Part shown: positions 44,621-54,450 of the stretch, in pieces | How the letters are laid out: every line of letters starts with the position of its first letter | Position numbering within the stretch: position 1 is the stretch's first letter | From: Loktanella sp. D2R18 | Lineage (GTDB): Bacteria; Pseudomonadota; Alphaproteobacteria; Rhodobacterales; Rhodobacteraceae | Reading direction: 5' to 3' | Length of the DNA stretch: 64,000 bases | NCBI RefSeq assembly: GCF_003318235.1 | Contig: NZ_QOCG01000011.1 | Location: forward strand, 1-64,000 | Notes under the pieces: generated by a model | Databases searched by the model: none | Seen by the model: only the letters and a program-made list of their open reading frames with translations | What the model was told of the DNA's origin: nothing | Position numbers and translations under genes: made by a program

Positions 44621-45636
44621 TGGCGCAGAAAACCGTTCTTGTGACCGGCGCAGCTGGGTTTATCGGCTTTCATCTGTCACAGCTTTTGATGGCCGAAGGT
44701 TTCCGCGTTGTCGGGCTAGATAGCCATAATGACTATTACGATCCGGCCTTAAAATCCGCACGTGAAGCCCAACTTATTGCCAATGCCGACTATACGTCCG
44801 TAAGGGGCAGGGTTGAAGAGCCTAGTCTTTTAATGGACCTCTTTGCGGCACATCGGTTTGACGCTGTGGTGCATTTAGCCGCGCAAGCTGGCGTACGCTA
44901 TTCCATTGAAAACCCGCGCGCCTATACCGAGGCCAACCTCATGGGCACATTTGAATTGCTTGAAGCCGCACGCGCGTATCCGCCAAAACATCTGCTCTTG
45001 GCGTCGACAAGCTCTGCCTATGGTGCCAACACTAAAATGCCATACCGCGAGACGGATCAAGCGGACCACCAAATGTCCTATTACGCCGCGACGAAAAAGG
45101 CGTCAGAGGCCATGGCCCACAGCTATGCACATCTTTACGATCTGCCGGTCACCATGTTCCGGTTCTTTACTGTTTACGGGCCTTGGGGGCGCCCAGATAT
45201 GGCGCCCAATCTGTTTACCAGCGCAATCATGGCCAACGCGCCGATCAAAGTGTTTAACCACGGCGATATGAAACGCGACTTTACCTATGTTGTCGATCTG
45301 GTTCGTGGAATCCGCTTGTTGGTTGATGCCGTACCAGAACGTCCCGTTGATGGGGTTGTGCCAGAGGGCGATAGCCTGTCACCAGTCGCACCGTGGCGGA
45401 TTGTGAATATTGGGAATGGTGAATGCGTGCCGCTGATGGATTTCATCGGAGCGATTGAGCGCGCGTCGAACCACAAGGCGCACAAACAAATGCTACCGAT
45501 GCAACCCGGTGACGTGCCCGCAACCTGGGCTGACAACAGCTTGCTCAAATCGCTCACGGGCTATGCGCCGGAAACGAGCGTGACTGACGGTATCGCAGAA
45601 TACGTCAAATGGCACAGGGCGTATTACAAAATCTAA
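44620..45636 (+). CDS. UDP-glucuronate 4-epimerase (NAD-dependent)
   Basis: The 338-residue SDR epimerase has TGAAGFIGFHL at the N-terminus, the YYDPALK motif typical of UDP-glucuronate 4-epimerases, and the YAATK catalytic pair (Tyr155, Lys159). With ugd it would supply UDP-galacturonate for surface polysaccharide. Other C4-epimerase specificities are possible, but genetic coupling to ugd favours this one. Confidence 0.88.
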   Translation: MAQKTVLVTGAAGFIGFHLSQLLMAEGFRVVGLDSHNDYYDPALKSAREAQLIANADYTSVRGRVEEPSLLMDLFAAHRFDAVVHLAAQAGVRYSIENPRAYTEANLMGTFELLEAARAYPPKHLLLASTSSAYGANTKMPYRETDQADHQMSYYAATKKASEAMAHSYAHLYDLPVTMFRFFTVYGPWGRPDMAPNLFTSAIMANAPIKVFNHGDMKRDFTYVVDLVRGIRLLVDAVPERPVDGVVPEGDSLSPVAPWRIVNIGNGECVPLMDFIGAIERASNHKAHKQMLPMQPGDVPATWADNSLLKSLTGYAPETSVTDGIAEYVKWHRAYYKI

Positions 45637-47300
45637 GCGTTTGTAATTATGGGCATTTGCCCCGCATAAATTTAACATAATACTGATTATGCGCTTTTTT
45701 TGTGTACGCGCAAAGTTATGTGACATTGGCTTAAATAGCTGATTGGCTTCTTGCCCTGCTTCGTTTAGTGCGATGCTCAGAACGGCAGAGCCAATCGCGC
45801 CAAGTCAAATAGTTTTCGCTCAAATGAGTTGATGATCACATCGAGTGCTTTTCGTCGCTCAACAAGGTGTGCCGCTGCAAATGGTTTCCGTAGGCCACGC
45901 GTGGCGTAACCTAGCTTTCGAGGCACTTTGAAGTACCGATTGTCGAAACAGTCAATCGGACGGAATGGTGATCCTAAGCTCGCATGAAGCAACATATCTG
46001 CGAGCGACTTGATGATCAGGGCCATTTTCCGTTTCTTGCTGTTGCACCGATGTTTCCCGGGTGTGTCTATCAAAAACTGCTCATAACGGATGATGCTGCG
46101 CCAAAGCGATTGGGTCGTCTGGCAAATGAATGCGATCTGGATGCCGTACAATGCACATTCCGGCATATCACAATAGGCAAAACAGCTAGAACACTGCCCG
46201 TTCCAGAAGCAGAAAGTGATCCCCGCCCCCTGCCCGATCTTCTAAAAGGCATTGTGGAAACTAGCTGAGGCGTATCCGATCCGAGAGACTGGTAGTCTTG
46301 TCTGCCGTGTCGTTCACTCCGCCAGTCGCGGTCAAGTCGCTGCGTTCCAGAAACGGCCATTGCGATCTGGCGAACAACTTGCTTATGGCTGACGGTTCCA
46401 ATGTAAATTTTTGCGCAAGTTGTGAAGTAAACACATCCGAACATTCAAGCTACAGGGCGAGGTCAGCGGCTAGGTGCCCTGCCCCGCCAAATGTCGCGTT
46501 GCTCACCGAACAGTGCGTAATTAGTCCACTCGGCGTGCAGCCCAGGATTGCCGCATTGCGCACAATGAACGAGGCAAATATTTCTCGCTTAGCTGGTGCG
46601 CGCGAGATTGGCAGCAGTCAAATCGTAGTCATATTCGGCTCTGCTGAAGCACTCGCTGAACAATCTGTAAGTGATAGATTCCTCCGCAGAGTAGATTGCA
46701 AAAAACCGCGAGGCGGATCAACACATCAATAAGATAGCGCGTGACGCCACCAGTGCGCCGGATGAGTGCCTTACGCAGCGAATGATCACACGGAAGATCG
46801 GATTCGCGACGAAGCGGACACCAGCACGCGAAATCACCAAGAAACCCCTCGAAATCAGTGTCATTCGCCTTGAAGACTAAAATTTCGACGACTTGCGCCC
46901 GTGTGCCCAGTTGGACGTCCTGCCACGGCAGCCAAGCCGTTATGGCTCTTGCGGAAGTCCACTGGATCGCTGCCCACGATGTCCATACGCTCCAAATTGG
47001 GCACCACCAACCTGCCCTAGTCGCCGAGTTTGGCGTCTACATCGCGAGAGGTCTCGCGCGGATCATTACACCCCGCACACAGCTTGAGAGGAACACAAAC
47101 AACGAGTTAGCAAGACCTGCGAGATGGTGGTGCATAAGTCTGCCGCCAAAACCAAGACACCCCGTCGAATCAAATATGTCTTGCTATGCAGGAGCCATCC
47201 ACACGTGATATTCGCTGTAAGCGCAAAAAAGCGCTGGTCATGCTCAAGTAGCCCGCAACAATTCCTGTAGGTTGAACGATGCCTTCATTGCTGGCCAACC
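45637..47300. other. Gene-poor, probably decayed region
   Basis: About 1.66 kb hold only short, weak open frames on both strands, with no ribosome-binding sites or recognisable domains. The best candidate is a 129-residue frame on the minus strand at 45777-46166. The pattern of overlapping mid-size frames is what remains after gene decay or loss of a mobile element. No terminal inverted repeats or transposase motifs could be identified by eye. Confidence 0.5.
45777..46166 (-). pseudogene. Possible C-terminal fragment of an unknown protein
   Basis: A minus-strand frame of 129 codons ends in a basic, helical-looking segment (RYFKVPRKLGYATRGL, then VERRKALDVIINSFERKL) that reads like real protein. 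The N-terminal part does not, and no start is supported. It could be the tail of a lost glycosyltransferase or transposase; neither can be shown. Confidence 0.3.
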
Positions 47301-48308
47301 TTACTTATCTTGGACAATTGCGTTTTCCCATTCACTGATGAATGCGTCTCGTTTCATTTGATCCAGATAGGTCATCAGCGCGGGATTTAGATTGATTGTC
47401 CGTTGCGCAATATTGTCGTCAAAGCCAGACAAAGGCGGCAAAGGAAACGTGAGCGGATCAGCCGCTGTTTGGAGCGCCAAAAGGTGACGAACGAAGCTTT
47501 CCGCGTGTTCAGGGTTTGTCGCATTCGCAGAAACCAAAACTGTTCGCATCATGGTTATTGGGAAATCTGAGGGCAGGATCACCATCAACTCATCTGAAAT
47601 CTCTGCCTGGTTGCGCGCATAACTTCCCAAAACGTTGTAAGCCAACAACAAATCACCCTCTCGCAAATCGTCGATCATCTGCCCCGAGCAACAATAAAGT
47701 TGAGCATCCATGCGCCCCATGACCTCCATTAGGCGCCAATAGGTTTCAGACGCGCGGGCATCTTGTGTTGCGAAAAGATAGCCCAGTCCCGATTGCCTTA
47801 CATCATAGGTTCCGACCCGTCCTTGAAATCGGTGGGGATGCTTACGCATCAATTCAATTAGATCCTGTCGACTACTTGGAGTGGGGAGATCGCTCAGTGC
47901 GTGGCGATTAATGACAATAGCAGCGGGTTCGGAGGTAAAGGCAAACAAGCTATCGCCCCATTGCGCCCAGTCAGGATGCTCGACATCCAAAACAGGGACC
48001 GCGAAACCATCGTTCGTCAGTTTTAGTTGCAGATCCATTGCACTTGAAATCACAACGTCGAACTGTTCAGGTGTCGCGCGAAATATGCGGTCGATGTCGG
48101 CAGTTCCGGTGACAACATACTCGACCGCAATGTTTGAGTATGACGCGATGAAGTCTTCAATAATGGGCGCAAAAAACGACGTGTCAGTGCTGGAGAGGAT
48201 ACGTAGCGGGGCTTGATCGGATGAGCCAAAGGTTTGCTGATCCTCCCATTCTTGGGAGAAGCCAAAAACGGGAAAGAAAAGCGCGATTAGAAGAACAATG
48301 TAACGCAT
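47301..48308 (-). CDS. Periplasmic substrate-binding protein (iron/phosphoglycerate type) linked to TctE-like kinase
   Basis: The 335-residue protein has a signal peptide (MRYIVLLIALFFPVFGFSQ) and the fold of class II binding proteins: LRILSSTDTSFFAPIIEDF, VEYVVTGTADI, FDVVISSAMDLQ, then a YNVLGSYARNQ hinge segment. No permease gene is nearby. It overlaps the 3' end of the sensor kinase gene by 22 bp in the same operon, as in PgtC-type three-component systems where a binding protein feeds the kinase. A sensing role is therefore favoured over transport. Confidence 0.78.
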   Translation of the reverse strand: MRYIVLLIALFFPVFGFSQEWEDQQTFGSSDQAPLRILSSTDTSFFAPIIEDFIASYSNIAVEYVVTGTADIDRIFRATPEQFDVVISSAMDLQLKLTNDGFAVPVLDVEHPDWAQWGDSLFAFTSEPAAIVINRHALSDLPTPSSRQDLIELMRKHPHRFQGRVGTYDVRQSGLGYLFATQDARASETYWRLMEVMGRMDAQLYCCSGQMIDDLREGDLLLAYNVLGSYARNQAEISDELMVILPSDFPITMMRTVLVSANATNPEHAESFVRHLLALQTAADPLTFPLPPLSGFDDNIAQRTINLNPALMTYLDQMKRDAFISEWENAIVQDK

Positions 48309-49654
48309 GCGCCGCCCTCCGGTCTGTTACTCAGGGTCATTTTGCCGCCATGTACGACAGCAACTTCTTGTGCGATGGTCAGCCCCAGTCCGGATCCGAC
48401 CTTGTTACCCATGTTTTTACCGCGTACGAAACGCCCAGAAAGCGTTTCAATTTCATCGGGGGCGAACCCCTGACCATCGTCGTAGACACTGACCGATAAA
48501 GTCGGCGACTTGGATATCTCTACACAGACCCCCGTTTCTGAGGGGGCATATTTCACAGCATTGTCGATCAGGTTGCGCATGGCATTTTGGAGTAGGATCG
48601 GATCGCCATGCAGCGTTGCGGAACTGTCGAGTTTCATAGTGAATGTGATGTCTTTCATCTCGGCCACGGGTGTCATGCTCACAACCAATTCCTGTAACAA
48701 TTCTGTCAAATCGACTCGTGGCATTTCAAGGTTCTCGGCGCGAAACGTCACCATTGCGTGATCCAGCAATTGCCCAGCTGCACGACTGCTTTCATCAATC
48801 GCGCGCACCATCGCTTGCAGTGACTTGCGATTGTCCTCGCGATCGACGCGCTGCAGCGTCGCCTCAGCATGTGAACGCACCGTTGCAAGAGGCGTTCGAA
48901 TACGATGCGCCGCCTCGGCGATGAAATCTTCGGATTGGGTCAGCGTGTGATCTAGTCGCGACATGAATGTATTTAGCGACGCAACCAAGGGCGCCATCTC
49001 AGAGGGGACAGGTTTGGTCACGGGGCTTAGATCCTGCGGACCCCGGCGGGTCACGGATGTTGTAAGACGGTGCATTTGACGGCTGGTGGTCGACGCGGCC
49101 CAAATCGCAAGCGCCGATGACATAAGAAAGAAACCAAGCCCAAGTAACGCAACATTGCGGGAAATCGCATGCAAAGTGCTGGATAAGGCGTCCTGCGTCT
49201 GGGCGATGGAAACAAACACGTTCCGAGGGCCATCAGATCCGATCAGCACCCTTGCTCCTGTAGCGATGCGCAATTGATCACCGTTAAATGTCGTGTTTTC
49301 GAATGCAGTACTTTCTGGCGCCACATTTCGCGGGACAACAAGCCAATCGTAGCCTGAAAGCAGGGTCCCGTCTTCGTAAATGGCATAGAATACGCGGTCA
49401 TCTGCTTGTGTATTCAGCATCGATAACGACGAATAGGGAAAGTCCAGCGTCACGCGCCCATCGCGGATTACGGCGGTATCCAACACGGATGACATCGATG
49501 CATTCAGGATATTATCTTGACCTTGTTGCGCGACCTGCGTGGCAAGCACACGTACGGCCACAAACAATACTACCGCCAACAACGCGGCCCCACCGGTTAG
49601 GATAAGCGCCAAGCGGTTTCGCAACGATCCTGAAACGATCACATTAGCCGTCAT
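48287..49654 (-). CDS. TctE-like sensor histidine kinase
   Basis: The 455-residue kinase has TM1 about 12-36, a periplasmic sensor of about 130 residues (2CSK_N-like), TM2 about 167-187, a HAMP-like linker, HisKA with AHRIRTPLATV (His250), N-box NLIDNAVKYAP and G-boxes DDGQGFAPDE and GSGLGLTIAQ. The TctE family senses tricarboxylates such as citrate. It lies between the binding protein and response regulator genes, and its start overlaps the regulator stop by 11 bp. Confidence 0.9.
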   Translation of the reverse strand: MTANVIVSGSLRNRLALILTGGAALLAVVLFVAVRVLATQVAQQGQDNILNASMSSVLDTAVIRDGRVTLDFPYSSLSMLNTQADDRVFYAIYEDGTLLSGYDWLVVPRNVAPESTAFENTTFNGDQLRIATGARVLIGSDGPRNVFVSIAQTQDALSSTLHAISRNVALLGLGFFLMSSALAIWAASTTSRQMHRLTTSVTRRGPQDLSPVTKPVPSEMAPLVASLNTFMSRLDHTLTQSEDFIAEAAHRIRTPLATVRSHAEATLQRVDREDNRKSLQAMVRAIDESSRAAGQLLDHAMVTFRAENLEMPRVDLTELLQELVVSMTPVAEMKDITFTMKLDSSATLHGDPILLQNAMRNLIDNAVKYAPSETGVCVEISKSPTLSVSVYDDGQGFAPDEIETLSGRFVRGKNMGNKVGSGLGLTIAQEVAVVHGGKMTLSNRPEGGACVTLFF

Positions 49655-50312
49655 GATCTAACCTGTAACCCAACCCACGTAGCGTTACGATCCGCACTTC
49701 TGATCCTTCCAAATGTTTACGCAGACGCCCGATATAGACCTCAATCGCGTTCTCGGATACGTCGTCATCGTATGAAAAAAGTCGATCCACTAGCTTTTGC
49801 TTTGAGAAGACCTGCCCCTTGGTGGCGATAAGGAGTTCAAGCAATCGCAATTCACGATTGCGAAGGTTTATGGTGGTCCCATTGACGCGCAACTGGCCGG
49901 ATACTGCATTGAATTCGACACCTCCGATGGTCTGAACTGATTGCGCAGATCCGGCATTTCGTCGCAAAACAGCACGGCAGCGCGCTTGCAATTCGGCATG
50001 ATCGAACGGCTTGGTTAAGTAGTCATCTGCCCCTAAATCCAGCATACCGATTCGGTCCGATATCTGGCTTCGCGCCGTCAAAACAATAACCGGAGTGAGG
50101 TTTTTGCGGGCACGATGCTGTTTTAGAAAACTCCGCCCATCGCCATCCGGCAACATGATATCTAGTAAGATCAGGTCGTACTCTCCGGTGTCGACAAAGG
50201 CGCATGCCTCAGCGATTTTTGCAGCGTGATCAACCGTGTGCCCATCCAGACGGATGCGCGAGGCAACCGCCTCGGCAAGTTCCAGATTGTCTTCAACAAG
50301 AAGGTATTTCAT
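49644..50312 (-). CDS. TctD-like response regulator (OmpR family)
   Basis: The 222-residue protein has a receiver domain with the acidic pair ED (7-8), phospho-acceptor Asp51 in LILLDIMLPDGDG, and Lys in DDYLTKPF, then a winged-helix DNA-binding domain ending VRIVTLRGLGYRL. It is divergent from the transporter operon. In the characterised Salmonella system TctD activates tctCBA, so the 106-bp gap between 50312 and 50419 should hold its binding site. Confidence 0.92.
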   Translation of the reverse strand: MKYLLVEDNLELAEAVASRIRLDGHTVDHAAKIAEACAFVDTGEYDLILLDIMLPDGDGRSFLKQHRARKNLTPVIVLTARSQISDRIGMLDLGADDYLTKPFDHAELQARCRAVLRRNAGSAQSVQTIGGVEFNAVSGQLRVNGTTINLRNRELRLLELLIATKGQVFSKQKLVDRLFSYDDDVSENAIEVYIGRLRKHLEGSEVRIVTLRGLGYRLDHDG

Positions 50313-50418
50313 CGCTGTAATCTCACTAAATAGACGCGTGACAGGTTTATGTCAGGTTGCCGTGATTATCGTCACGCACGGAGCCGTAGGGAGAACGGCT
50401 ACCAAATGGGAGAGTAAC

Positions 50419-51405
50419 ATGACAACTTTGAAAATGGGCCGTCGTGCCCTGATCGCCGCAACTGCGGCAACACTTGGTTTTGGTACGCCAGTCTTTGCGG
50501 ACGGCCATCAGGTTCTTGACGAAATTCACTTTATCATCCCCGGCGGCGCAGGTGGCGGTTGGGATGGCACCGCGCGCGGCACTGGCGAAGCCTTGACCGA
50601 ATCTGGCCTTGTTGGCAGCGCGTCTTATGAAAACATGTCTGGCGGCGGCGGCGGCGTTGCGATCGGATACATGATCGAAAACGCCGAAAGCCTTGAAGGC
50701 ACATTGATGGTCAACTCGACCCCGATCGTGATCCGGTCATTGACGGGCGTTTTTCCGCACAACTTTCGTGACCTGACACTGGTATCAGGCACAATTGGTG
50801 ACTACGCGGCAATCATTGTAGGCAAAGACAGCCCCGTCAACAACATGGACGACCTGCTGGCAATCTATGATGCTGACCCTGCTGGCACACCAATCGGTGG
50901 CGGTTCGGTTCCGGGCGGTATGGACCACCTTGTTGCTGCCATGGTTATGGAAGCATCGGGTCGTGACGCGCTTGGCGTGAACTACATTCCATACGACGCT
51001 GGCGGTACAGCCATGGCAGCATTGCTGTCCGGTGAAATCGCGGCCCTGTCGACGGGCTTCTCTGAGGCAGTTGACCTTTCCAATGCAGGTGAAGTCAAAA
51101 TCATCGGTGTAACAGCAGCCGAACGCGTTGACGCCGCCCCAGACGCCATGACGATGATGGAACAGGGTATCGACACCACATTCGTCAACTGGCGCGGCTT
51201 CTTTGGCGCACCGGACATGTCTGATGAAAAGCTGGCGCAATACCAGTCAGCGATCGAAGCCATGTACGACACCCCCGAGTGGGAATCCGTGCGCGCGCGC
51301 AACGGTTGGGTCAACATCCACAACTCTGGCGACGAATTCCGCACCTTCCTCGAAGAGCAGGAAGCAGTAATCGGCGATCTGATGACGAAACTAGGTTTTC
51401 TCTAG
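50419..51405 (+). CDS. tctC: Tripartite tricarboxylate transporter, binding protein TctC
   Basis: The ATG at 50419 follows GGGAGAG. The 328 residues have a signal peptide cleaved after VFA (residue 27) and a mature chain with the family's FIIPGGAGGGWDGTARGTGEAL opening, the MSGGGGGVAIGY loop and a NYIPYDAGGTAMAALLSGEI segment. It binds a carboxylate ligand in the periplasm and hands it to TctAB. Unlike the large Bug clan it keeps the Asp-Gly of TctC proteins. Confidence 0.9.
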   Translation: MTTLKMGRRALIAATAATLGFGTPVFADGHQVLDEIHFIIPGGAGGGWDGTARGTGEALTESGLVGSASYENMSGGGGGVAIGYMIENAESLEGTLMVNSTPIVIRSLTGVFPHNFRDLTLVSGTIGDYAAIIVGKDSPVNNMDDLLAIYDADPAGTPIGGGSVPGGMDHLVAAMVMEASGRDALGVNYIPYDAGGTAMAALLSGEIAALSTGFSEAVDLSNAGEVKIIGVTAAERVDAAPDAMTMMEQGIDTTFVNWRGFFGAPDMSDEKLAQYQSAIEAMYDTPEWESVRARNGWVNIHNSGDEFRTFLEEQEAVIGDLMTKLGFL

Positions 51406-51487
51406 ACGTTCGCGTCATTACGAAAACACGACGGTGCGCTCAGGCGCTCCGTCACGTCTACTTTGAATTTCTTTGGGGAATTGTTTC

Positions 51488-51970
51488 ATGGCTTTGGATC
51501 GTTGGATCGCACTTATTCTTTTGGGGATCTGTATCGCTTATGGATACACCGCTTGGTTCGCGATGGATGCCAATCTTGCGCCATTCATGCGCCGCAATCC
51601 CATATGGCCCAGCACATTTCCCAAAGTTCTTTCCGTCTTGGGCGTCGCTGCCTCGCTCATCATTCTAGTTGGGCTTGAGAAAAGCGAAGAAAAGATAGGC
51701 GAAATCGACCATCGCCGTTTGGGGGATTACTTCATCGGGCAAGCGGTTGTTTTGTTGGCCCTAATGGTCGTCTATGCGCTTTGTCTTCGTCCACTCGGTT
51801 TCTTGTTTTCAACATCGGCGTTCCTGATCATCGGGTCGTTCATCTTGGGCGAACGCAAATGGCATGTGATGATCCCCGTTGCTTTCATCGCCACCGGCTC
51901 GGTCTGGTATTTGGTCCAAGAAGTGCTCGGCATTTTCTTGCGCCCCCTGCCAATGTTTATGGGAGTTTGA
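51488..51970 (+). CDS. tctB: Tripartite tricarboxylate transporter, small membrane subunit TctB
   Basis: The ATG at 51488 gives 160 residues with four predicted spans (about 5-25, 46-62, 84-102, 111-140), as is typical of TctB. The RPLGFLFSTSAFLIIGSFIL run and LGERKW motif are conserved in the family. It partners the large subunit TctA, whose gene follows one base after the stop codon. Confidence 0.88.
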   Translation: MALDRWIALILLGICIAYGYTAWFAMDANLAPFMRRNPIWPSTFPKVLSVLGVAASLIILVGLEKSEEKIGEIDHRRLGDYFIGQAVVLLALMVVYALCLRPLGFLFSTSAFLIIGSFILGERKWHVMIPVAFIATGSVWYLVQEVLGIFLRPLPMFMGV

Positions 51971-51971
51971 T

Positions 51972-53453
51972 ATGCTCGAAGGTATCCTGATTGGTCTGCA
52001 AACGGCCCTGTCACTGCAAAATTTGCTCGTCGTCATCGGCGGCTGTCTGATCGGCACGTTCATCGGCATGTTGCCCGGTCTTGGGCCGATGTCGATTATC
52101 GCAATCATGATCCCCGTGGCGATCACGATGGGTGACCCATCCGCCGCTTTGATCCTGCTTGCGGGCGTCTATTACGGCGCGATATTTGGGGGATCAACGT
52201 CCTCAATCTTGCTGAATGCACCCGGAGTCGCCGGAACAGTAGCCTCATCTTTTGATGGCTATCCCATGGCGCGACAAGGCAAGGCTGGCAAGGCCCTGAC
52301 AATCGCCGCCATTGCCAGTTTTGCAGGCGGTACAATCGGCGCAATCTTATTGATGATCTTCGCGCCGATGCTGTCGACCGTCGCGTTATTGTTCCATTCA
52401 CCAGAATACTTTGCACTGATGGTTGTTGGCTTGTCCGCCATTGCGGCTTTCGCAGGGCCCGGCCAGGTGACCAAGGCACTGTTGATGACCATCCTTGGCT
52501 TGGTCATGGCAACCGTGGGCGAAGGCGCATTGTTCAACTTGCCACGATTTACGGGCGGCATCATGGACCTGCAATCGGGCTTTGGCTTCATCACACTGGC
52601 CATGGCAATGTTTGCCCTACCCGAAGCAATATTTCTCGTTCTTAAACCAAAGAACCTTGGCGATGACGGAGGCGAAATCAAAGATTTGCGCATCAGCCGT
52701 GCAGAAGCCCGCGCAATCGCGCCAGTCATTGGCCGCCAATCCATTCAGGGCTTTTTCATCGGGGTCTTACCCGGGGCCGGCGCGACAATCGCTTCGTTCC
52801 TTGGCTATGCAGTGGAACGCAACATCGCCCCGAAACATGAACAAGAGGAATTCGGCAAGGGATCTGTCAAAGGCCTGGCTGCTCCTGAAACGGCCAACAA
52901 CGCGGCCTGCACAGGATCGTTCGTGCCACTGTTGACGCTAGGCATTCCGGGGTCAGGAACCACGGCCATTTTGCTGGGCGCGTTGATTGCATTGAACGTG
53001 ACGCCGGGCCCACGTCTGATGATCGACGAACCACAGATTTTTTGGGCAGTTATCATGTCCATGTTCATCGGCAATCTGGTGCTATTGGTTCTGAACCTAC
53101 CTTTGATCCCATACATCGCGAAATTGCTGGCTATTCCGCGCAATTATCTAATCCCTTTCATCCTATTTTTCACGCTGATGGGGGCCTACATCGGCCAAAA
53201 CAATGCGACAGAATTGCTCATGCTCGTCGGGTTCGGCGTGTGCGGCATCGCGTTGAAATTCGCCAACTATCCGCTGCCACCTCTGCTGATCGGATTTATC
53301 TTGGGCGGCATGATGGAAGATAACTTCTCTCGCTCGATGCAGCTTTATGGCGGTGTTTCGTTTGTTTTGGAGCGGCCTATGACACTTGGTCTGCTGGTGA
53401 TCGCCGCTGGCCTGATCATTGTCCCTGTCTTGCGATCACGCCTCGCCAAGTGA
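51972..53453 (+). CDS. tctA: Tripartite tricarboxylate transporter, large membrane subunit TctA
   Basis: The ATG at 51972 gives 493 residues, close to the usual 500. Two related halves carry the family signatures: GMLPGLGPMSIIAIMIP and YGAIFGGSTSSILLN in the first, and GVLPGAGATIASF and FVPLLTLGIPGSGTTAILLGAL in the second. It has about 12 spans and takes up tri- or dicarboxylates using an ion gradient with TctB and TctC. The operon is closed by the gene-free region after 53453. Confidence 0.95.
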   Translation: MLEGILIGLQTALSLQNLLVVIGGCLIGTFIGMLPGLGPMSIIAIMIPVAITMGDPSAALILLAGVYYGAIFGGSTSSILLNAPGVAGTVASSFDGYPMARQGKAGKALTIAAIASFAGGTIGAILLMIFAPMLSTVALLFHSPEYFALMVVGLSAIAAFAGPGQVTKALLMTILGLVMATVGEGALFNLPRFTGGIMDLQSGFGFITLAMAMFALPEAIFLVLKPKNLGDDGGEIKDLRISRAEARAIAPVIGRQSIQGFFIGVLPGAGATIASFLGYAVERNIAPKHEQEEFGKGSVKGLAAPETANNAACTGSFVPLLTLGIPGSGTTAILLGALIALNVTPGPRLMIDEPQIFWAVIMSMFIGNLVLLVLNLPLIPYIAKLLAIPRNYLIPFILFFTLMGAYIGQNNATELLMLVGFGVCGIALKFANYPLPPLLIGFILGGMMEDNFSRSMQLYGGVSFVLERPMTLGLLVIAAGLIIVPVLRSRLAK

Positions 53454-54378
53454 TTTCAATCGGGCGCGCCACCGAACGGGAACGCAACAAGGATTGTCTG
53501 CAGTAACGCCGAAGTAGCCGTTGATATGAAATTGGCGGAAGTTTGCGCCCTCCGCTTGCCAGCCATCGACGATTGACAAATCGTTGCAACGTCGACCGAA
53601 TGTCTGCTCCAAAGAAGTTGCACCGCAGAGACGCATGTTTTGGTCAATGTCCGCAACGGGCCGACCATGTCGATCAACACAAAGGTCGGAAACGAACTTT
53701 TTCTGCGGATCAAACTAAATTGGGCAACTTGAAGAAAGCGGGCTCCCAAGGTTGCGCCCCTGTTTTTTTCCGATGTGCCAACGCAGCGAACGGCGGTAAT
53801 GGGCCACAGTGTCGATTTTTGTGATGTACAGAATGTCCAATTTTGGGAACCTCACAAGCACTCCCGTTTGATGCCTAAACCCATCTACCAATGTGATTGC
53901 TTCCGCCCACTCATCTATACCTTACCCAGTTCTAACTCCGAATCCGCATTGCAGAGATTGCGGTCATGTTACGCGGGTCATCGGAAAACTAAGACCGGCA
54001 AAGACGAAAATATGTTCCGGAATTTGTGCACTCGTCCGTCTTCGACAGATTCGTCATTGACGGATTTCCCGACCGCACTTCCTTTTGATACCTGTGGCGA
54101 ATTTCATCTTTAAGGTGCAAAGATGAACCTCATTATAAGATATTGATCAGGCTACCACCAAAAAAGAATCGCCCCACATATTTGGAACTGTGCGCAATAA
54201 CACATTGAAACCAAATATATATTGTAATTATCGAAACTATGGCGTTGCCAGATAGCATTGACCTATGCTCTGCTTAACGTAGGGGCAACTATTTATTAAC
54301 CCAATCTTTCACATTCGCCCCTAGGTATGCGCACTAAGCGCGTTCCGCCTTTCGACGACACATAACATAGGGGGCCAC
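53454..54378. other. Gene-free region upstream of the eCIS cluster
   Basis: About 900 bases carry no supported gene. Weak frames up to 112 codons occur but have no family traits or start signals. From about 54110 to 54300 the sequence is strongly A/T-rich, with ATATATATTG-like runs, a likely location for the eCIS promoter. Confidence 0.5.
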
Positions 54379-54450
54379 ATGGTCTCTTCGACTACGCTTT
54401 TTCATGCCCTGCTTGCAGGCCCTAAAGAGATGGGTGAATCTCGTGATTGA
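54379..54450 (+). CDS. Possible 23-codon leader peptide overlapping the first eCIS gene
   Basis: An ATG at 54379 is preceded by AGGGGG at a good distance. Its 23-codon frame ends at 54450, overlapping the GTG start of the DUF4255 gene by 17 bases in a different frame. This would couple translation of the first eCIS gene to the leader. It is a prediction from one sequence only. Confidence 0.4.
   Translation: MVSSTTLFHALLAGPKEMGESRD

Noticed and set aside
46858-47208. 116-codon plus-strand frame as a transposase piece
   Set aside because: No transposase motif, start signal or terminal inverted repeat could be recognised on either strand.
53775-54113. 112-codon frame before the eCIS
   Set aside because: No coding look, start site or family match; Cys/Ser-rich low-complexity end.
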